Origin: Lanius collurio
Lineage: Eukaryota > Chordata > Aves > Passeriformes > Laniidae
NCBI GenBank assembly: GCA_020086605.1
Contig: JACBWW010000008.1
Location: 21,183,372 to 21,247,371, forward strand
Direction of reading: 5' to 3'
DNA length: 64,000 nucleotides
In this document: piece after piece, positions 26,492-39,800 of the stretch
Position numbering within the stretch: the stretch's first letter is position 1
How the letters are laid out: every line of letters starts with the position of its first letter
The notes under the pieces: generated by a model
What the model was told of the DNA's origin: nothing
Seen by the model: only the letters and a program-made list of their open reading frames with translations
Databases searched by the model: none
Position numbers and translations under genes: made by a program

Positions 26492-26556
26492 CTCTATCTC
26501 TCTATCTCTCTATCTCTCTATCTCTCTATCTCTCTATCTCTCTATCTATCCATCCC
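26423..26556. repeat. Compound (CTAT)n / (CTATCTCT)n microsatellite
   Basis: A short imperfect start with CTAC and TTTG interruptions leads into perfect CTAT units to about 26490. The array then switches to a regular 8-base period, CTATCTCT, for about seven units, and closes with imperfect CTAT and CATC units. Confidence 0.95.
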
Positions 26557-26879
26557 GCTAGTTATCTTATCATATACATATATATGAGACTATGCCACTC
26601 TACAAATTAGATGAAATCAGGAGTTAATTTTGATGGTTGAAAAAGCCAATGGCTGAAAGTGAATATTAATTGTCAGCAGGACTCAAATTTATACCAGCAC
26701 TGGCCAAATGCAAGTCCACAAAGAAACAAGGAACCAGAACCACTGTACACATACCTGTAGCATTACATTCCCCATGTCAACATTAATTACTTTGAACAAT
26801 AGATTTTGCTGATAGTTATGTTTCTTTTTTACTTGATTATAAAAATCAATTCTAAAGTACATTTTCATAAAGTGCTTAG
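26557..26879. other. Unique DNA between microsatellite and CR1
   Basis: No gene or repeat recognised. Confidence 0.6.
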
Positions 26880-27575
26880 AGAATGCCATCCAGAGTGACC
26901 TGGAGAAGCTCAGGAAGGGGGTCCAGGGAAATCTCTTGTGATTTAGCAAGACCAAGTATAACACGCTGCACCTGATACCCAGTATCATCACAGGCTGGGG
27001 ATGAACAGATTAGAGCAGCCCTGCTGAGAAGGACTTGTGGGTGCTGGTGGGTGAGAGGCTGGACATGACCCAGCCATGGGCACTCACAGCCCAGAGAGCC
27101 AAAGGTGTCCTGGGCTGCATCCAGAGCAGGGTGGGCAGCAGGGCAGGGAGGGGATCCTGCCCCTCTGCTCTGCTCTGCTCTGCTTTGATGAGACCCACCT
27201 GGAGCACTGCATCCAGCTCTGGAGTCCCTGCCCAGGAAGGACATGGGCCTGTTGGAGCCAGTCCAAAGGAGGCCACCAAGATGACCAGAGGGAGGGAACA
27301 CTTTTCCTCTGAGTACAGGCTGAGAGAGCTGGGAGTGTTCAGCCTGAGAAGGTTGAAGGGAGTTTACCATAGAGAGAGACTTTACGGGTACAGGCAGTGA
27401 CTATGCCTGACAGCAGGGATTGGCGTGGATTGCCCAGAGAAGTTGTTGATGTCCCACTCCTGGAAGTGTTCAAGGCCAGCTTGGATGGAGCTCTGAGTAA
27501 CCTGGTCTAGTGGAAGGTGTGGCATGAGGGGTGATATTTAAGGTCCAGCCAGGTCAATTGATGAGTCTGTGATAA
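26880..27575 (+). mobile_element. CR1 LINE 3' portion with internal deletion
   Basis: This is a sense-orientation CR1 fragment and is much more GC-rich than its surroundings. It enters at GAATGCCATCCAGAGTGACC, in the late reverse-transcriptase ORF, and continues through blocks such as GTCCTGGGCTGCATCCAGAG and CACCTGGAGCACTGCATCCA. After about 27360 the match skips roughly a hundred bases and resumes near 27420 at GATTGCCCAGAGAAGTTG. It then runs through CCTGGTCTAGTGGAAGGTGT to a decayed 3' tail ending near 27575. The terminal short repeats typical of CR1 (ATTCTATG-like) are barely visible. Frames on both strands are open for up to 164 codons, but only because of the composition. No working reverse transcriptase is encoded. 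Confidence 0.9.
27163..27182. repeat. (CTCTG)4 microsatellite inside CR1
   Basis: Four perfect CTCTG units interrupt the CR1 coding region and are followed by CTTT. They look like a local expansion after insertion. Confidence 0.85.
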
Positions 27576-30500
27576 ATTACACTATGTAGTGATTGCCCTA
27601 TAACTACGGTGCAAGTGAGTCGTTTACAGCATTAACCACCTTTGCCACTCCACATGTATGTTACTTTATATTGGAGTGAAACAGGACACTGGGAAAAAAC
27701 TTTAGATTTTAATTCTATAAATGTAAACTTCATTAAGAACTTAAGACTGAAAAACTTACTAGGAGTGATTTTAAGGTGCAAATCCTTTAGATTTCCCCTA
27801 GATGGTAATGTCCTTTAGATTATGATACACTTCCGTGAAATGTATTCCAGCTCACCTATCAACTCCTTCCCCTGCATCCAAAAACGAGTAAAAGGGAGAG
27901 AATTTGAAGTTTACATTTTTGAAAATGATATTTTATGGTATAGTCTTCTATCTAATAAAATGCCACTTTTATGAGAAAGATCTTCATTTACAGAAGATGC
28001 ACATTCTGAGGAGACTGAAGACCACATAAATTTGACTTAAATTCCTGTCTGGTTTTGGATTTTCTTTAAATATTATTTCATCTTTCATAAATTCCACTAG
28101 GTTATAAATAAATCCTGCAGGAAAGTATTTTTTCCTTCACAGAAAATAGTTTAAAAAATAATTAAAAAATTAATCATGCCATCTATTTTTGATTCAATAT
28201 AAGTTCTCTCAAAGCGTTTCTGAAAGCTAAATGTTTGGAACCTATTTTACCTTTAATAATATTTTTTAATCTTCACTAAGCATTCATTTTACACAAGAGT
28301 AGAGTGTTCTGCTGTACTAAAACTACTGATCTGGGGAAAAAATCATAATTGTTGAAAATCCTTATGAATCCCTAGGAAAATACATTCAATGGGCCAAATG
28401 CTGTTTTCACTTCCACCTCTATGCACAGAACTGCTTCACTGAAAACTGCTTGATTCCTTACAAATTAATGCAAGGAAGAGGCTTACTTTGGGCAAAGGTT
28501 CTGCATCCAGTTTAAAGTATTAAATAGTAACATTTGCAGCTCAGTATTTATATTAAAAAAACAGGGGCATGGATTATCGTAGAACAAATTCCTTTTACTT
28601 TTATGAACTAATATCAATAAGTGCACCACTGAAGCAATTGATTCCTCCTACAATTGACTGCAATTTCAGTCTGTGCCATGGCCTGTTTCACCTTTGTTGC
28701 ACAATATAAACTGACCCTAGCTGCATTTCTTCATTGCTATTGGATTTGCTGTCTCCATTCTTTTTGTTAGGGTTTCTCATGAGTCCATTTGGTCTTGAAG
28801 AAAGGTTTTTTTTTCTCTCTGTATTTTTTAGTGATGGAAGTGCTGTCTAAAATCTATTCTTTCTTGCCTACCTGTGTTTTTGCTAAAATTTTCTTCTCTC
28901 CTTTGCACCCTTTCCTCTCCAAGGCTCTGCCTGACAGTTTCTGGTCTCCCACCTTTGCTATGCTGGGCCTCCTGGTAGGTGGTGAGTAGTCCTCCTTTGA
29001 GGGCTGGTAGAGACAAATTTTAGAGGCCTAAAAATCATGTTATGTGTTCTGCTGCCTCTTCACCATTCAAAAGGGCTGGAGAATGCTTCTGTGCTTTTCA
29101 AATGTGTGTTAGTTGTGACCCAGATTTTTACTTGTGTCTTATCTGACCGTTTAACAATAAACCCTCTTGTGAAAGTTATGCAGATAACTACTATTAGGAA
29201 AAGCAAAAGGAAACTTCTCAAAGGAGTATGTCAGAATTCAAACTCTTAAAATTGTATCCATTCATACCTGGGCGAGTATTAGAGTTTTTTTAGAGTTTTA
29301 ACACAGGATGAATTACCAAATCAGTATCTTGAAACTAATTCTAAAATAATGGATAATATTTGAGAGCTGACCAAGTTAATATTTTGCAAAGTTTTGGTAC
29401 ATTCATAAGAATTCTAAAACTGAATATGAAATAACAAATGAAAGTAAGTTTATTTGGAAATTGTCAGAACAGTGAGTTTACATTGTAGTTAACAAAAGAG
29501 ATTAAATTTCCCATAGTGACTGCACAGCAAAGACATGTATATGTCTTCTTCCAGTTACCTCTGGAGGGTAATGACCTCTTTTTTTTTTCCTGTTTATTTC
29601 TACTTCCCTTCTTTTTTTCACTTTATCCTGTAATATGACAAAATTATGTGATTTGTTTCCTTTAAGCACTCTGAAGGTAGGAACATGGAATAGGTATCAC
29701 ACTATCTAAAAAATGTTATTTCATCTACAGACTAACTTTATGTTCAAGATCTTACACAGGATTTTTGAACTAGCTGTTTCATGTCTGCCTCCCCTGACAC
29801 TTGGCTCCCAGCAAGAATATTGCCCTTCCAAAAAGTCTAAACTCCGTTTGGGTTTGGTCTTTCTTCCAACATCATCTACCATAGCAGTAATCTGTGAAGA
29901 TTTAAATTTTCTCTTTTAATGTCAGCTTCACAGTTACTTCTTCTACTAACCAATATTCTTTATTTTTATATTAGCATAAATAACAAAATGCAACTCTTTA
30001 TTTATCAGTTACACAGACATAGCACAAAACCCCCTTGCATTTATGGGGCTGCCATAAGCAAGAAGAACACAGTCATTTCTTAAAACTGTTTAATATTTTC
30101 CTAGTGGAAACTGTGGAAGGACTGCTTGAGATGTATAAGGTTGCAAAAGACCATGTTGGGGAGGACTAGGGTCTTCTGTACTTTGTTTACCCTTTTTTTC
30201 TGTACTGACTTAAGGACCAAAATATTTTGATTGCTTTGAATATTGAACACATATCAATTGAGCATGCTGAAGTTTATTTTTAAAAATCTAGTATGTTGTC
30301 ACAACTTTTACACCCTTGTTTTTCCAGTCAGCATATTTAACTGTGCATGTTGCTCTGCAATGAAAGCCCTCATCCATGCAAAGGGAATACAGTTGTAAAA
30401 ATAACTTCTTTAATGAAAATACCCCAACCCACCAACTAACCAAAACAGAAAGAAAATTTATTTCTGTCTTTCTGGATTGGACTTTTGATCAACCACTAAT

Positions 30501-32816
30501 GAGTTTGGGTTGTTCAAGGCACTATTCCAAATTATTAATGACTTAGCTACTATTATATTATACTATTAGATATTAGGTACTATTTATATTGTGGATTTTA
30601 AGGAAAACTGCTAGTCTTTTGCACATTGCTAATACATATCTGTATCTCATATTGTTCAGTTACACTTGAGAATTTGCATTTTAATACATGCTTGTTAAAA
30701 GAAAGCAAAAGCATCAATATACTACTGAAGTATATACACAGCAAAGTTTCACTGAACCCATTTCCTTATTTTTTGATGCAGCTATCCATAACATAGCCTA
30801 GTAGCCTGATTAAGATGTGTAGACACAAATAGTTAGTTAGGTATAAATCCTTCTACTTCAGACTTTTCCATGGGCTTGTGTGCATCACAGCTTAAAGCCC
30901 CTGCTGAAAATCTCGCTACTGCTGGTGGATGCATCTATTTTTTCCTGACCAGAGAGTAATGGCATGGGCTTAAAAAATGCCATAGGAAATATTACAGAAT
31001 TCAGATGGAATAGGGAGTCTTTAGCTCCTCTGGAAAGCAGGCCTGTTAAAAGTCAAATGCTGGGTAACTGAAAGATACAGTATCAAACACAATGATTGGT
31101 TTTGAAAAGTAAACCTCTCTCATACCCCATATATCAATAAATTATTATTATGTTTAGTAGTAATAAACTGTCGGTGCTCTGACACCTTGGTAAAGTTAAT
31201 GAGGAATGTTTTGATCATATGAATAGTATAATGCAAGATATGAAAATAATTGTTATCAACATTTTAGCTCTTATGAATAGCTATATTTTTTTATTCTAAT
31301 AATCTATATCTTGTTTTCTCTGATGTCTTACAGAATTAGATTATTTAAATGGTATTTTTCTTTCAACCTTTTTTCTTTACTCTTAGATGGTTAGAGTTTA
31401 TAACATCAATTTAGTCTCTCTCTCTCTCATGTTTTTCTCCTCTTATTTTAGTAGTAACAAATTTTCTTCAGGAACGAAGCTTTAATGTCTTTTAACGATG
31501 TGTCATTTATAGAAGAGTGCTCTGGTTGTAGCATATCCACTTCTGGTTTAATTAGACTGCTGCTCTTCTAGGTTCCTTTCATCTTTCAAAAAAAAATATC
31601 CTGCCATTCTCTATTTTCCCCTTGCACTTCTTCTATCTTGTTTCTAATTATCATGAGAGTTGAAGAGCTTGCTCACTTTTAATGTTCTTTGGCTTCACAG
31701 GGCCTGTATCGTAGCTTGCAGATAGCAGGTGCTGGCTACAAACAAACCTGCTCAGCAAATTCAGATATTTGTTTTTCCACTGCAAGAAAAAAAAGAGAAA
31801 AGAAACATGCATCAGAAAAAAAGGAGAGGTTCTTTGCAGTACAAGAGACAGAGAGAGAGAGAGAGATATTGAACTAATGAAATTATTTACTTAGTAGTCC
31901 ACTTGTATCTACACTAACATAAACTTTATCTTGTTTCTTTAACCCTGGAGAGTAGCCATATGATATAACATTAATGAGTTTCTCCACGTTTCTGAATGTG
32001 CTTTGAACACAGCTAATCTCCCAAGTGTCTGTTGATCGTGATCTTCATTTTCTGAAGAATATCCAGAGTCACACTTTACCCTCTCTTTCATGGTTAAGAT
32101 GAAGCATCTGCTGCCTGCCTTCTTCATTATCATCATAAAGAGTGAGAGTTTAAAAGCTAGAAGGATGGTGAAAGAGTGTAGCATGCACTTGAGAGGTAAG
32201 TGTCCTGGAAAACTGGCAACCTATGTGTGTGGAGTTTTTACTGGGCAATCTTTTCTTCTCTTCCTCTGCCTTTTTCCATCTTTCACAGAACTAGGATTGA
32301 CAGTGGTCTAGTACAGCTGATTAGTACATGACAAATAGATTGTTTATTATTTGTTTTTTGAAACCATCTTAATTTTTTTTTTTTTTTATTTATTTCAAAA
32401 TAGTGTTTTCCAATGAAGATGGGAAAAAATTGACCTTTTTGTTCTGAGTCTTCCAAATTTCAGTTTCCTGTGATCTAGGTGAAAAATTAGAGCATGTACA
32501 TTTCAATTATGGTTATCACTGCTGAAAATATTGATGGTTTCACTTCATGAATGAGAGAGGATTGACTAAAAAAAAGATTAATAACATTTGAATAGTGAAA
32601 AACATAAATCTATTTGTTTCATAAGTTTTATCAATGGGTTGTATTCATTTGTTGACAATTTACTAGATTAAGATTTAACAATCAGAGAACCACATTACTT
32701 ACTGTAAAATTATTGACAAATAATATGAGATTAAATTCTGTTTCTTTTTTTTAATCTTTACTATTGACAAAACTCCAAATTACTGAATTAAAATTGGCAA
32801 ATCTGGACAGCTGTGT
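27576..32816. other. Unique AT-rich DNA without a supported gene
   Basis: Nothing coding is supported. Two small microsatellites lie near the right end: (TC)n at 31415-31429 and (GA)n at 31849-31866. A T run of about 15 lies at 32373-32387. Confidence 0.65.
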
Positions 32817-33270
32817 TGATGCCATGATTTTTTTTTTATATACCTGTTATATCTTTTTACTACTTCTGTATTCTTAGTGCTTTTTGCCTGCATTCTCAGA
32901 CTCTTTTGTTCAGCTAGGAGACTAAACATTTTAGAACCTTCGTAGGTAGGGGTTAGTGTGCCCCAAGCCCCAAGGTCCTCTCCAGAACACATTCTGTAAA
33001 CTAAGACAGAACCATCCAGGGGAAGGTTTCTTGGGGAGGGGAGCTCATTCAAGCCTCTCACTGGGGAATCTTTGATAGATTTGCTAATTAGTAATAAGAC
33101 CTATAATGTTATACCGGATCTTTTGGGGGTGGGCACTGGGATGTGCATTTCGGTGCATTCGACCTGGACATAGTGCACCTAAGGATCTCTAAAATAAATA
33201 CCAAGGTAAAATCCCTTTTCCCTTCTAACAGTGTTTGACTCTTGATTTTAAGACCAGGAAAAGGCAGCAG
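32817..33270 (+). mobile_element. LTR-like element, copy A
   Basis: This stretch is clearly related to 55375-55830 in the same orientation. Over a hand-aligned segment of about 105 bases (33019-33123 against 55584-55686) I count 18 substitutions and one 2-base gap. It begins TGATGCCATG and contains GTGCATTTCGGTGCAT. It also keeps an AATAAA signal at 33193-33198, followed by a CTAACAGTGTTTGACTCTTG tail. A TG start, a late AATAAA and a length near 0.45 kb fit a retroviral LTR, probably ERVL-like. I do not know the family name. The right edge is set only by where similarity to copy B fades. No coding part of a retrovirus lies beside it. Confidence 0.7.
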
Positions 33271-34752
33271 TTGCTAAAAGCAGGGGAGAGAGTGAATGTG
33301 GTCCCCCACAAACACAAATTATGCAGTTGAGTTTCCTGCATTTGAGGAAATCACAGGAGTCAGCATACCTGTAGGGCAAGGGATGAGCCTCACCTTGGGA
33401 GAACCACCTGCCTCATCATGGTCTCTCCCCTGCCAGGTAAGTATCAGAAGGTGAGAAACAAGACAACTCTTGTTTTCTTAAAATTATATTTAAGCAATAT
33501 ATCTGGCCATATTTTTTTTTCTCCTTTAATGGACAATTATAGAAAACTAGCAGTTAAAACACTTTGTGAAAAATTTCCTTCTTTTTCGATAATCTTTTCA
33601 GAGATGCAATATCAGCAATTTTATTCTGATACACTGTGTTTCCAACTATAAATGCCAACCTGAATTAAAGCTGTTGCTGTTCCCAAGTGTTAATTTTAAG
33701 GAGACAATTTTCACACTTTTTTTTATATACAAGATATATGTAAAAAAATCCCTTCTTGAAGTTCCTGTCTGAATTATTGTTAGTAGTGTTTCACATAGAT
33801 TCTAAAAATCACTCCATATGGATTCATGCAATTTAATCTCTGTAGTCCTGGAAGTTTTCACTAGAACTAAGTATTCTGGTTTTTTTTTGTTTTTTTTTTA
33901 AAGAGAAACTCCAAACAACTCCTGTATCATTGATTAAGTGAAAATTAGTACTTGTAATCAAAGTTTTTAAGTCCTAATTGAGTAGAATTGAGTAGAAATG
34001 TATTTTCTAATACTGCTTAAATAAGTTATGTTTATATAGTTGCAAGATGCCATTGACAACAATGTATTTTGGTAAATACTGACAACAACCAAGAGCAAGA
34101 GTGACTTAAAATAAACAGATGCAATAACTTAACAGAACTTGAGCAAATAAGAAAAAATTGTTATTCCAATTGATATATATATTATCAAAGCATTTCAAGC
34201 ATTTTCTTTTCAAAGTGCTGGATGAGGGGATGGCGGCAGATGGCTCTGTATGAGATGTCCAGTTTCTATTCCTCATGTTTAATGTCAGTCCCTCAGTGTA
34301 ACATGAACTTTCACATCATCAGAATATTAATAACCAACTTTATTCCTGTGCATGGTAGGCAATGGAACTATGTGATCTTTATGGTCTCTTGCAAACCAAA
34401 AAATTTTATACATTTGTGATTCTAACTTCATCTGTGAATTTTTTATCTGAATGAACAATTTAATTTGGCTACTTGTGATTCAGGAACACTGTCTCATATT
34501 AATAACTCCATGATGAAGTTAAAGCTTGAAGGACTTCCACAACTGCCCTTGATATTACCCAGTTCCATGCAAACACCTGAAATTTCCTAATGTTTGGCAT
34601 ATACATCTCTCAAAAATGTGGTCATTCCTTGTATGCTGGCAATGTGTACAGATGTTGTAAATCCAAGATGATACATACAGTTCATATGCCTGTTTCACAT
34701 GACAAAAAGACACACAAGGACTCTTAAACAGATATCCCCATTTTTGTTATAT
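33271..34752. other. Unique DNA without a supported gene
   Basis: No gene or repeat family recognised. An 11-base duplication, TGAGTAGAATTGAGTAGAAA, lies near 33980. Confidence 0.6.
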
Positions 34753-34818
34753 TAAAACAAAACAAAAAAAACCCCAAAACAACCCCCCCCCCCCCAAAAA
34801 AAAAAAAAAAAAAAAAAA
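34753..34818. repeat. A/C low-complexity block with C13 and A23 runs
   Basis: AAAC-type units lead into 13 consecutive C (34783-34795) and then 23 consecutive A (34796-34818). The block lies 43 bases before the CR1 3' end at 34862. Homopolymers this long are prone to sequencing error, so the exact counts should not be trusted. Confidence 0.9.
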
Positions 34819-34861
34819 GAATTTTCAAATTTTCATCATTTTGGCAATCAATGTTCAATAT

Positions 34862-36868
34862 TAGAATCATACAACCATAAAATCATAATATGATTTGGGT
34901 TGGAAGGCACCTTAAATATCATCTAGTTCTAAACCCTCTGCCATGGGCAGGGATCCTTCCACTAGACCAGGGGGCTCAAAGCCCACTCAGCTTGGCCTTG
35001 AACTCTTCCAGGGATGAGGTATCCACAACTTCTCTTGAGAATCTGTTCCAGTGCTTCACCACCCTCACAGTAAAGAATTTGTTCCTAATATCTAATCTAA
35101 ACCTATTCTCTTCCAGTCCATTCCCCTGTTTTCCGTCACTACCTGGTTTGGTGAAAAGTCCTTCTTCAGATTTTCTGTTGGCATGTTCTAGATCTACCTG
35201 GAGACTTCTACTCTTCAAGCTGAGCACCCCAACTGTCTCAGCCTATTTCCACAGGGGAGGTGCTCCAATCCTCTGATCATCTTCATGGCCCTCCTCTGGA
35301 CTGATTCTAATAGGTGTGTGTCCTGATTATGTTGAGGATCCCAGAACTGCAGTGTTCCAAGTGGAGTTTCAGCAGAATGGAGCACAGGAGCAGAATCGTC
35401 TTCCTCACCCTGCTGGCCACATTGCTTTGTATGCAGCGTAAAATAAAATTGGTTTTCTGGGCTGCAAGTGGATGTTGCCATCAATTAACAGCCCCAAGTC
35501 CTTCTCAGAGTTGCTCTTGATCCATTTTCTGCCCAACCTGTATTTGTGCTTGGGATTGTCTCAATCCAGGTACAAGACGTTTCACTTGGTGTTGATCTTC
35601 CCTGAGGTTTGCACAGGCCCAGCTCTCAAGCCTGTCCAGGTCCCTCTGGAGAGCATCCCTTCCAGCAGCTGGCTCTTCATTCTCCTAGACCCTGCATTTT
35701 CCGTCTGTTACTTGGGTGGTGTGGCTGAAGCACTTGTCAGTGAACACAGGCGAAAAAGTCAAGAAGCATGGACTTCTCCATGTCCTGGGGAAACAGGCCT
35801 TCTGTGTCCTTCTGGAGAAGGCCCACACTTTCCATTGTCTTCCTTTCATCACTGACCTACCTAGAGAAGCTTTCTTTGTTGCCCTTGGCATCCCTGGCCA
35901 GATTTAATTCTACCAATGTCTCAGTTTCCCTAACCTGATCCTTGGTTGCTTGGACAATTTCTCTGTATTTCTCACAAGCTGTTTTTCTCTGCTTCCATTC
36001 TCTACAGGCTTCCTTTTTAGTTTTGATTGTTCATCCACACAGGTCTCCTGGATTTTTTTGCCTGACTTGCTCTTTGTAGGCATGCATTTCTCCTGAGCTT
36101 GAAGGAAGTGACCCTTGAATACCAGCCAGTGTTCCTGAGCCCCTCTTCCCTGCAGGGCTTTATCCCATGGTACTCTACCAAGCAGATCCCCGAAGAGGCC
36201 AAAGACTGCTCCCCTGAAGTTCTAGCGAGTGAGCTTGCTGTGTACTCTCTTTGCTGCTCTAAAGATTTGGCTTCCTCCACTGTTTCATCATCATTGCAGA
36301 CTAGGCTGACCTACATTTCACCTTCCCCACCAATCCCTCCTTTTTGGTTTCAACAAGATCTTGCATAGCACTTCTCCTAGACTCCCCATTACAGATGGAG
36401 GTTATCATCAATGTATTCCAGGAACTTGCTGGATTGTTTATGCCTTGCTGTGTTATCCCTCCAACAGCTACTGGGGAAGTTGAAGACCCCCATGAACACC
36501 AGAGCTTATGAACACAAGGCTGCTCATATCTGTCTGTAGAGAGTCACATCTTCTTGGTCTTCCTGGTCAGTTGGCCTACAGCAGACCCCCAGTATAATGT
36601 CCCCTGTCCCTTCCCTCACTTTAATCCTGACCCACCACCTGTCTGTCAGCTCCTCATCCACTCCCAAGGCAGCTCCGTGCTCTCCAGTTGGGCACTGAAA
36701 TAGAAGGCGACACCATCTCCTCAGCTCCTCTGACTGTCCTTCCTAAAGAGCCTGTATCCTCCCATAACAACACTCCATCCACAGGAAACATTCCACCACA
36801 TCTCCATTTTGCCAAGAATATCACAGCTCTGCAGGCACATGCATGTCTCTAACTCCTCTTGTTTAAGT
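34862..36868 (-). mobile_element. CR1 LINE, longest copy, endonuclease part joined to reverse-transcriptase end
   Basis: The minus strand holds the best-preserved CR1 in the window. The plus strand starts with TAGAATCATACAACCATAAA, a set of 8-base units that is the reverse of the CR1 3' tail, and then TGATTTGGGTTGGAAGGCAC. The region to about 35655 encodes the C-terminal part of the reverse-transcriptase ORF; the frames at 34976-35227 and 35215-35484 (-) keep fragments such as VVKHWNRFSREVVDTSSLEEFKAKL. At about 35660-35672 the match jumps several hundred bases towards the 5' side, which removes most of the reverse-transcriptase domain including the catalytic core. From 35673 to 36868 it covers the linker and part of the endonuclease domain. 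Similarity stops at about 36868, a 5' truncation typical of LINEs. Frameshifts and stops are frequent. Confidence 0.95.
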
Positions 36869-39800
36869 TTAAAAACCATGTATTTCTTCTTTTGTAGTGA
36901 GGACAAAGTATATTATTTAGATAAATCTTAGGCAATCCAATAAATTTTATTTATTTCATGATATGTACAACTTTAAGGAAGATTATGAAAAAAATAGAAA
37001 ACTCCTTATTTGATATATCTTTTTTAAAAATCTATAGATATTTTACGAGTATGGTGAAACTAGGACTGAACAAAAAACGTTACTTATAAGGTCTTCCAGT
37101 ACATTGCATTAGGGAGAGATCATTGCTTAAAGGTTGTTTCTAAGTGTCTGATTTTCCATGAATTTAGATTTGTTTAGAAAATTGTAAGATTTCTTCATTA
37201 TATCCTCATATGCCTGCTAACACAGTTTATCTAGCAAGCTTAAGCATAGTGTTTTCTACGTTTTTCCATTTTAACAAAACTTCAAATCAAATATCATCAG
37301 AATAGCAGATGAAAAGGACCTGACGGGAAGCTGAGTGACCTGGAAAATATTTTGAATGGGAAATATTTTTGTACAGAGACAAGAAAAACAAGTATCACAT
37401 AGTCACTTCATCAACCACATTGATGTCAGTATAAAACTGATAATTTTGGTGGGAAAGGAACTGTCCCATTATAGTAATGCATTTCAGCTAAGCTCATTAG
37501 GACAGGTAATGATGACTCTACAATCTGTCCTTTTCACAGGCTCATTGAAGAACGTTGGGAAAATGTCATAAATTTACACAAATTGAGTTGCAGTATATCA
37601 TTCTCTAAATAAAAAATTAAATCCTGTGGGAGTTACCAAAAAAAAAAAAAAAGGAAACATTCTAATCATCTAATATGATGAATATTGTATATTGCATTTA
37701 CACAACAATATAGGTGTCTGTCAAAGCAGTATAAGTGCTTTGGAAAAAAAAAAGATGAAGACATTAAAAATTTAGTCAGAAAACTGGTGAAGAAGGGACA
37801 AAATTTTATGAATTAATTTCTGACATTTTTTAATAAACTACTTCTTATTGGTTTGATCTTATTTCAATCCTATTTCCTGCAAAATTTTAACCATTTTTTT
37901 ACTCAAGTCAGTGTTCATATGCCTACATAATAGTCCATGTAAAATGATTGGAAATTATTTTAAGGATTAGAGTCCTTTTAATTAAGCTATACAAAACATG
38001 TGGTCAGTTCTAATTTATATTTTTTGCCACAGTATCGAGACAATTGTCAATGTTTGAATCAAAAGCCAATTTTGTTGTCAATCAGTATTTACTCCTAGAA
38101 TTTTGAACCCTCATGCAGAAAAACGAATTGAACCTGCTTCTACCTGAAGTGAGCAATTAAACCTCTGACTCATGCCAGGCACTGCTACGGCCATGGCTAA
38201 AGTAAATTTTTGGCTGAACTATCTTCTGTACTCTGAGCACAGCTCTCAGATGAAGGCCTGAGAGCATAAAGGATTGTTCTCCTTAGAATCTTACTGTGAC
38301 TTGAGGTATTTAATTCTGCTAGTCACAGAGGCATTTCATTCTAGCAAGGCTGATACCTTTCAGAGTAGAAGTGCTGAAATTGTAGTTCTATGCTCAAAAT
38401 TACGTCACCTCCAAACTTTATTTGCTTTCAGGATTAGGTGGCAACTGAGAGGTTTTATGTCATCTAATTAGCATGTTATTTAGTTATTTAAGGATGATTT
38501 AGTTAGTAGGGGCTAATGAAAGGAGAAAGATACAGGGAGAAAAAACGATAGATTACAAGATTTGTGAAATAAAAGCTTATATGTATTTCAAAGCTTCACA
38601 ATGTGACTGTCTCTAAGGAAGAAGTGCATACATAAAGTGTGTACATAAAAGGACTGTGTGGATGCTAGAATGCAATTCCCTTCTCTCAAAAATGTCACTG
38701 GAATGTGAACCTCTATGTTTTTCTTCCCACTCTTTCTTTCCCCAATTGCTCTGTCAGTTTCTTCTACCTTCACGTCTATCTTTATCCTTCCTTTTTCTGT
38801 CCGGCCTGTTTATGTTTCATTTAAATTCCCTGACTGGAAAATGAAGGCCAGGGGTATTGCTTATGGGGCTATGGTGTTCTGAAAATAACATCATGACTCT
38901 TGCAGTTAGAGCTATGGCATTCCTGGCCTTATGCATAATCAGACTAGACCTGATAAGTAAATTGTTTACAACCCACAAATCTGATTGGAATTAACAGAAG
39001 AAGCTAAATATCTCATCTTGAGTTGAGAAAAGGTTTTATTTCTTTCTTACTAAATCTTTGCAAAATACAAAATGATAGGCAGGCTTACAGCACTGGTGCT
39101 TCATTCCACTGGTCTCTTTCTAGAGTTGGTGAAATGAAAACTAGCATAAATGCAGACAGGCACAAAGTGAAATAGGTTACATTTTCATGATACATGCATG
39201 CATTTGAAAGTTTCACTGATTTTTGACTTCTGGGTAATTTGGAAGAGTAAGATCAAGGAAACAAAAATAATAAAATTCCTACCAAACAATGAATGCACAG
39301 CATCAAATATCAAAGTTCTGATGTAGCAGAATAACCAATCTAAAAATCGCACAAAAAAAAATACCTGTCAGAACTTTTGTACAGGGTATAGTCATTTAAC
39401 CTCAGATCTTGCAACTAGTAGTACTTTAGGATTCATCTCTTGAATAGTAAGAGATTATCATCTTGCAAATGGTTTTGATAGGGAGCAGCAAATATCTGAA
39501 CTATTGCAACAACCCACCAGGGAATAAATTGTTCCTAGACAAAAATTCAGCCCCTTCTTCTACTGTTGTGAAAGTTATCCCTGAGCCTTTTTGGGAGAAT
39601 AGCTCAGAACACCTTTGCTCAGCCAGTGAATGAGAGAAACGGAGCTTTTTCTGCACTTGGTAACAGTAGGCAAGGTTGAGCAATCACCAAAGACTTGGTG
39701 TAAGAGTAAACTGCAGGGTTTAGTCTTTATTGAGTATTAAGTAAAAGTTATCACACAGGATGATGGTAATTTCTTGCACTAGATACAAGCCTGACACCAA

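Noticed and set aside
26357..26587. 76-codon frame with repeated Tyr-Leu-Ser-Ile
   Set aside because: It is a translation of the CTAT/CTATCTCT microsatellite.
26876..27400. Overlapping frames of up to 164 codons on both strands
   Set aside because: They lie inside a GC-rich CR1 fragment. Openness on both strands reflects composition, and the CR1 ORF itself is broken.
34890..36368. Several frames of 60-130 codons, on both strands
   Set aside because: They are pieces and shadows of the minus-strand CR1 copy, not separate genes.
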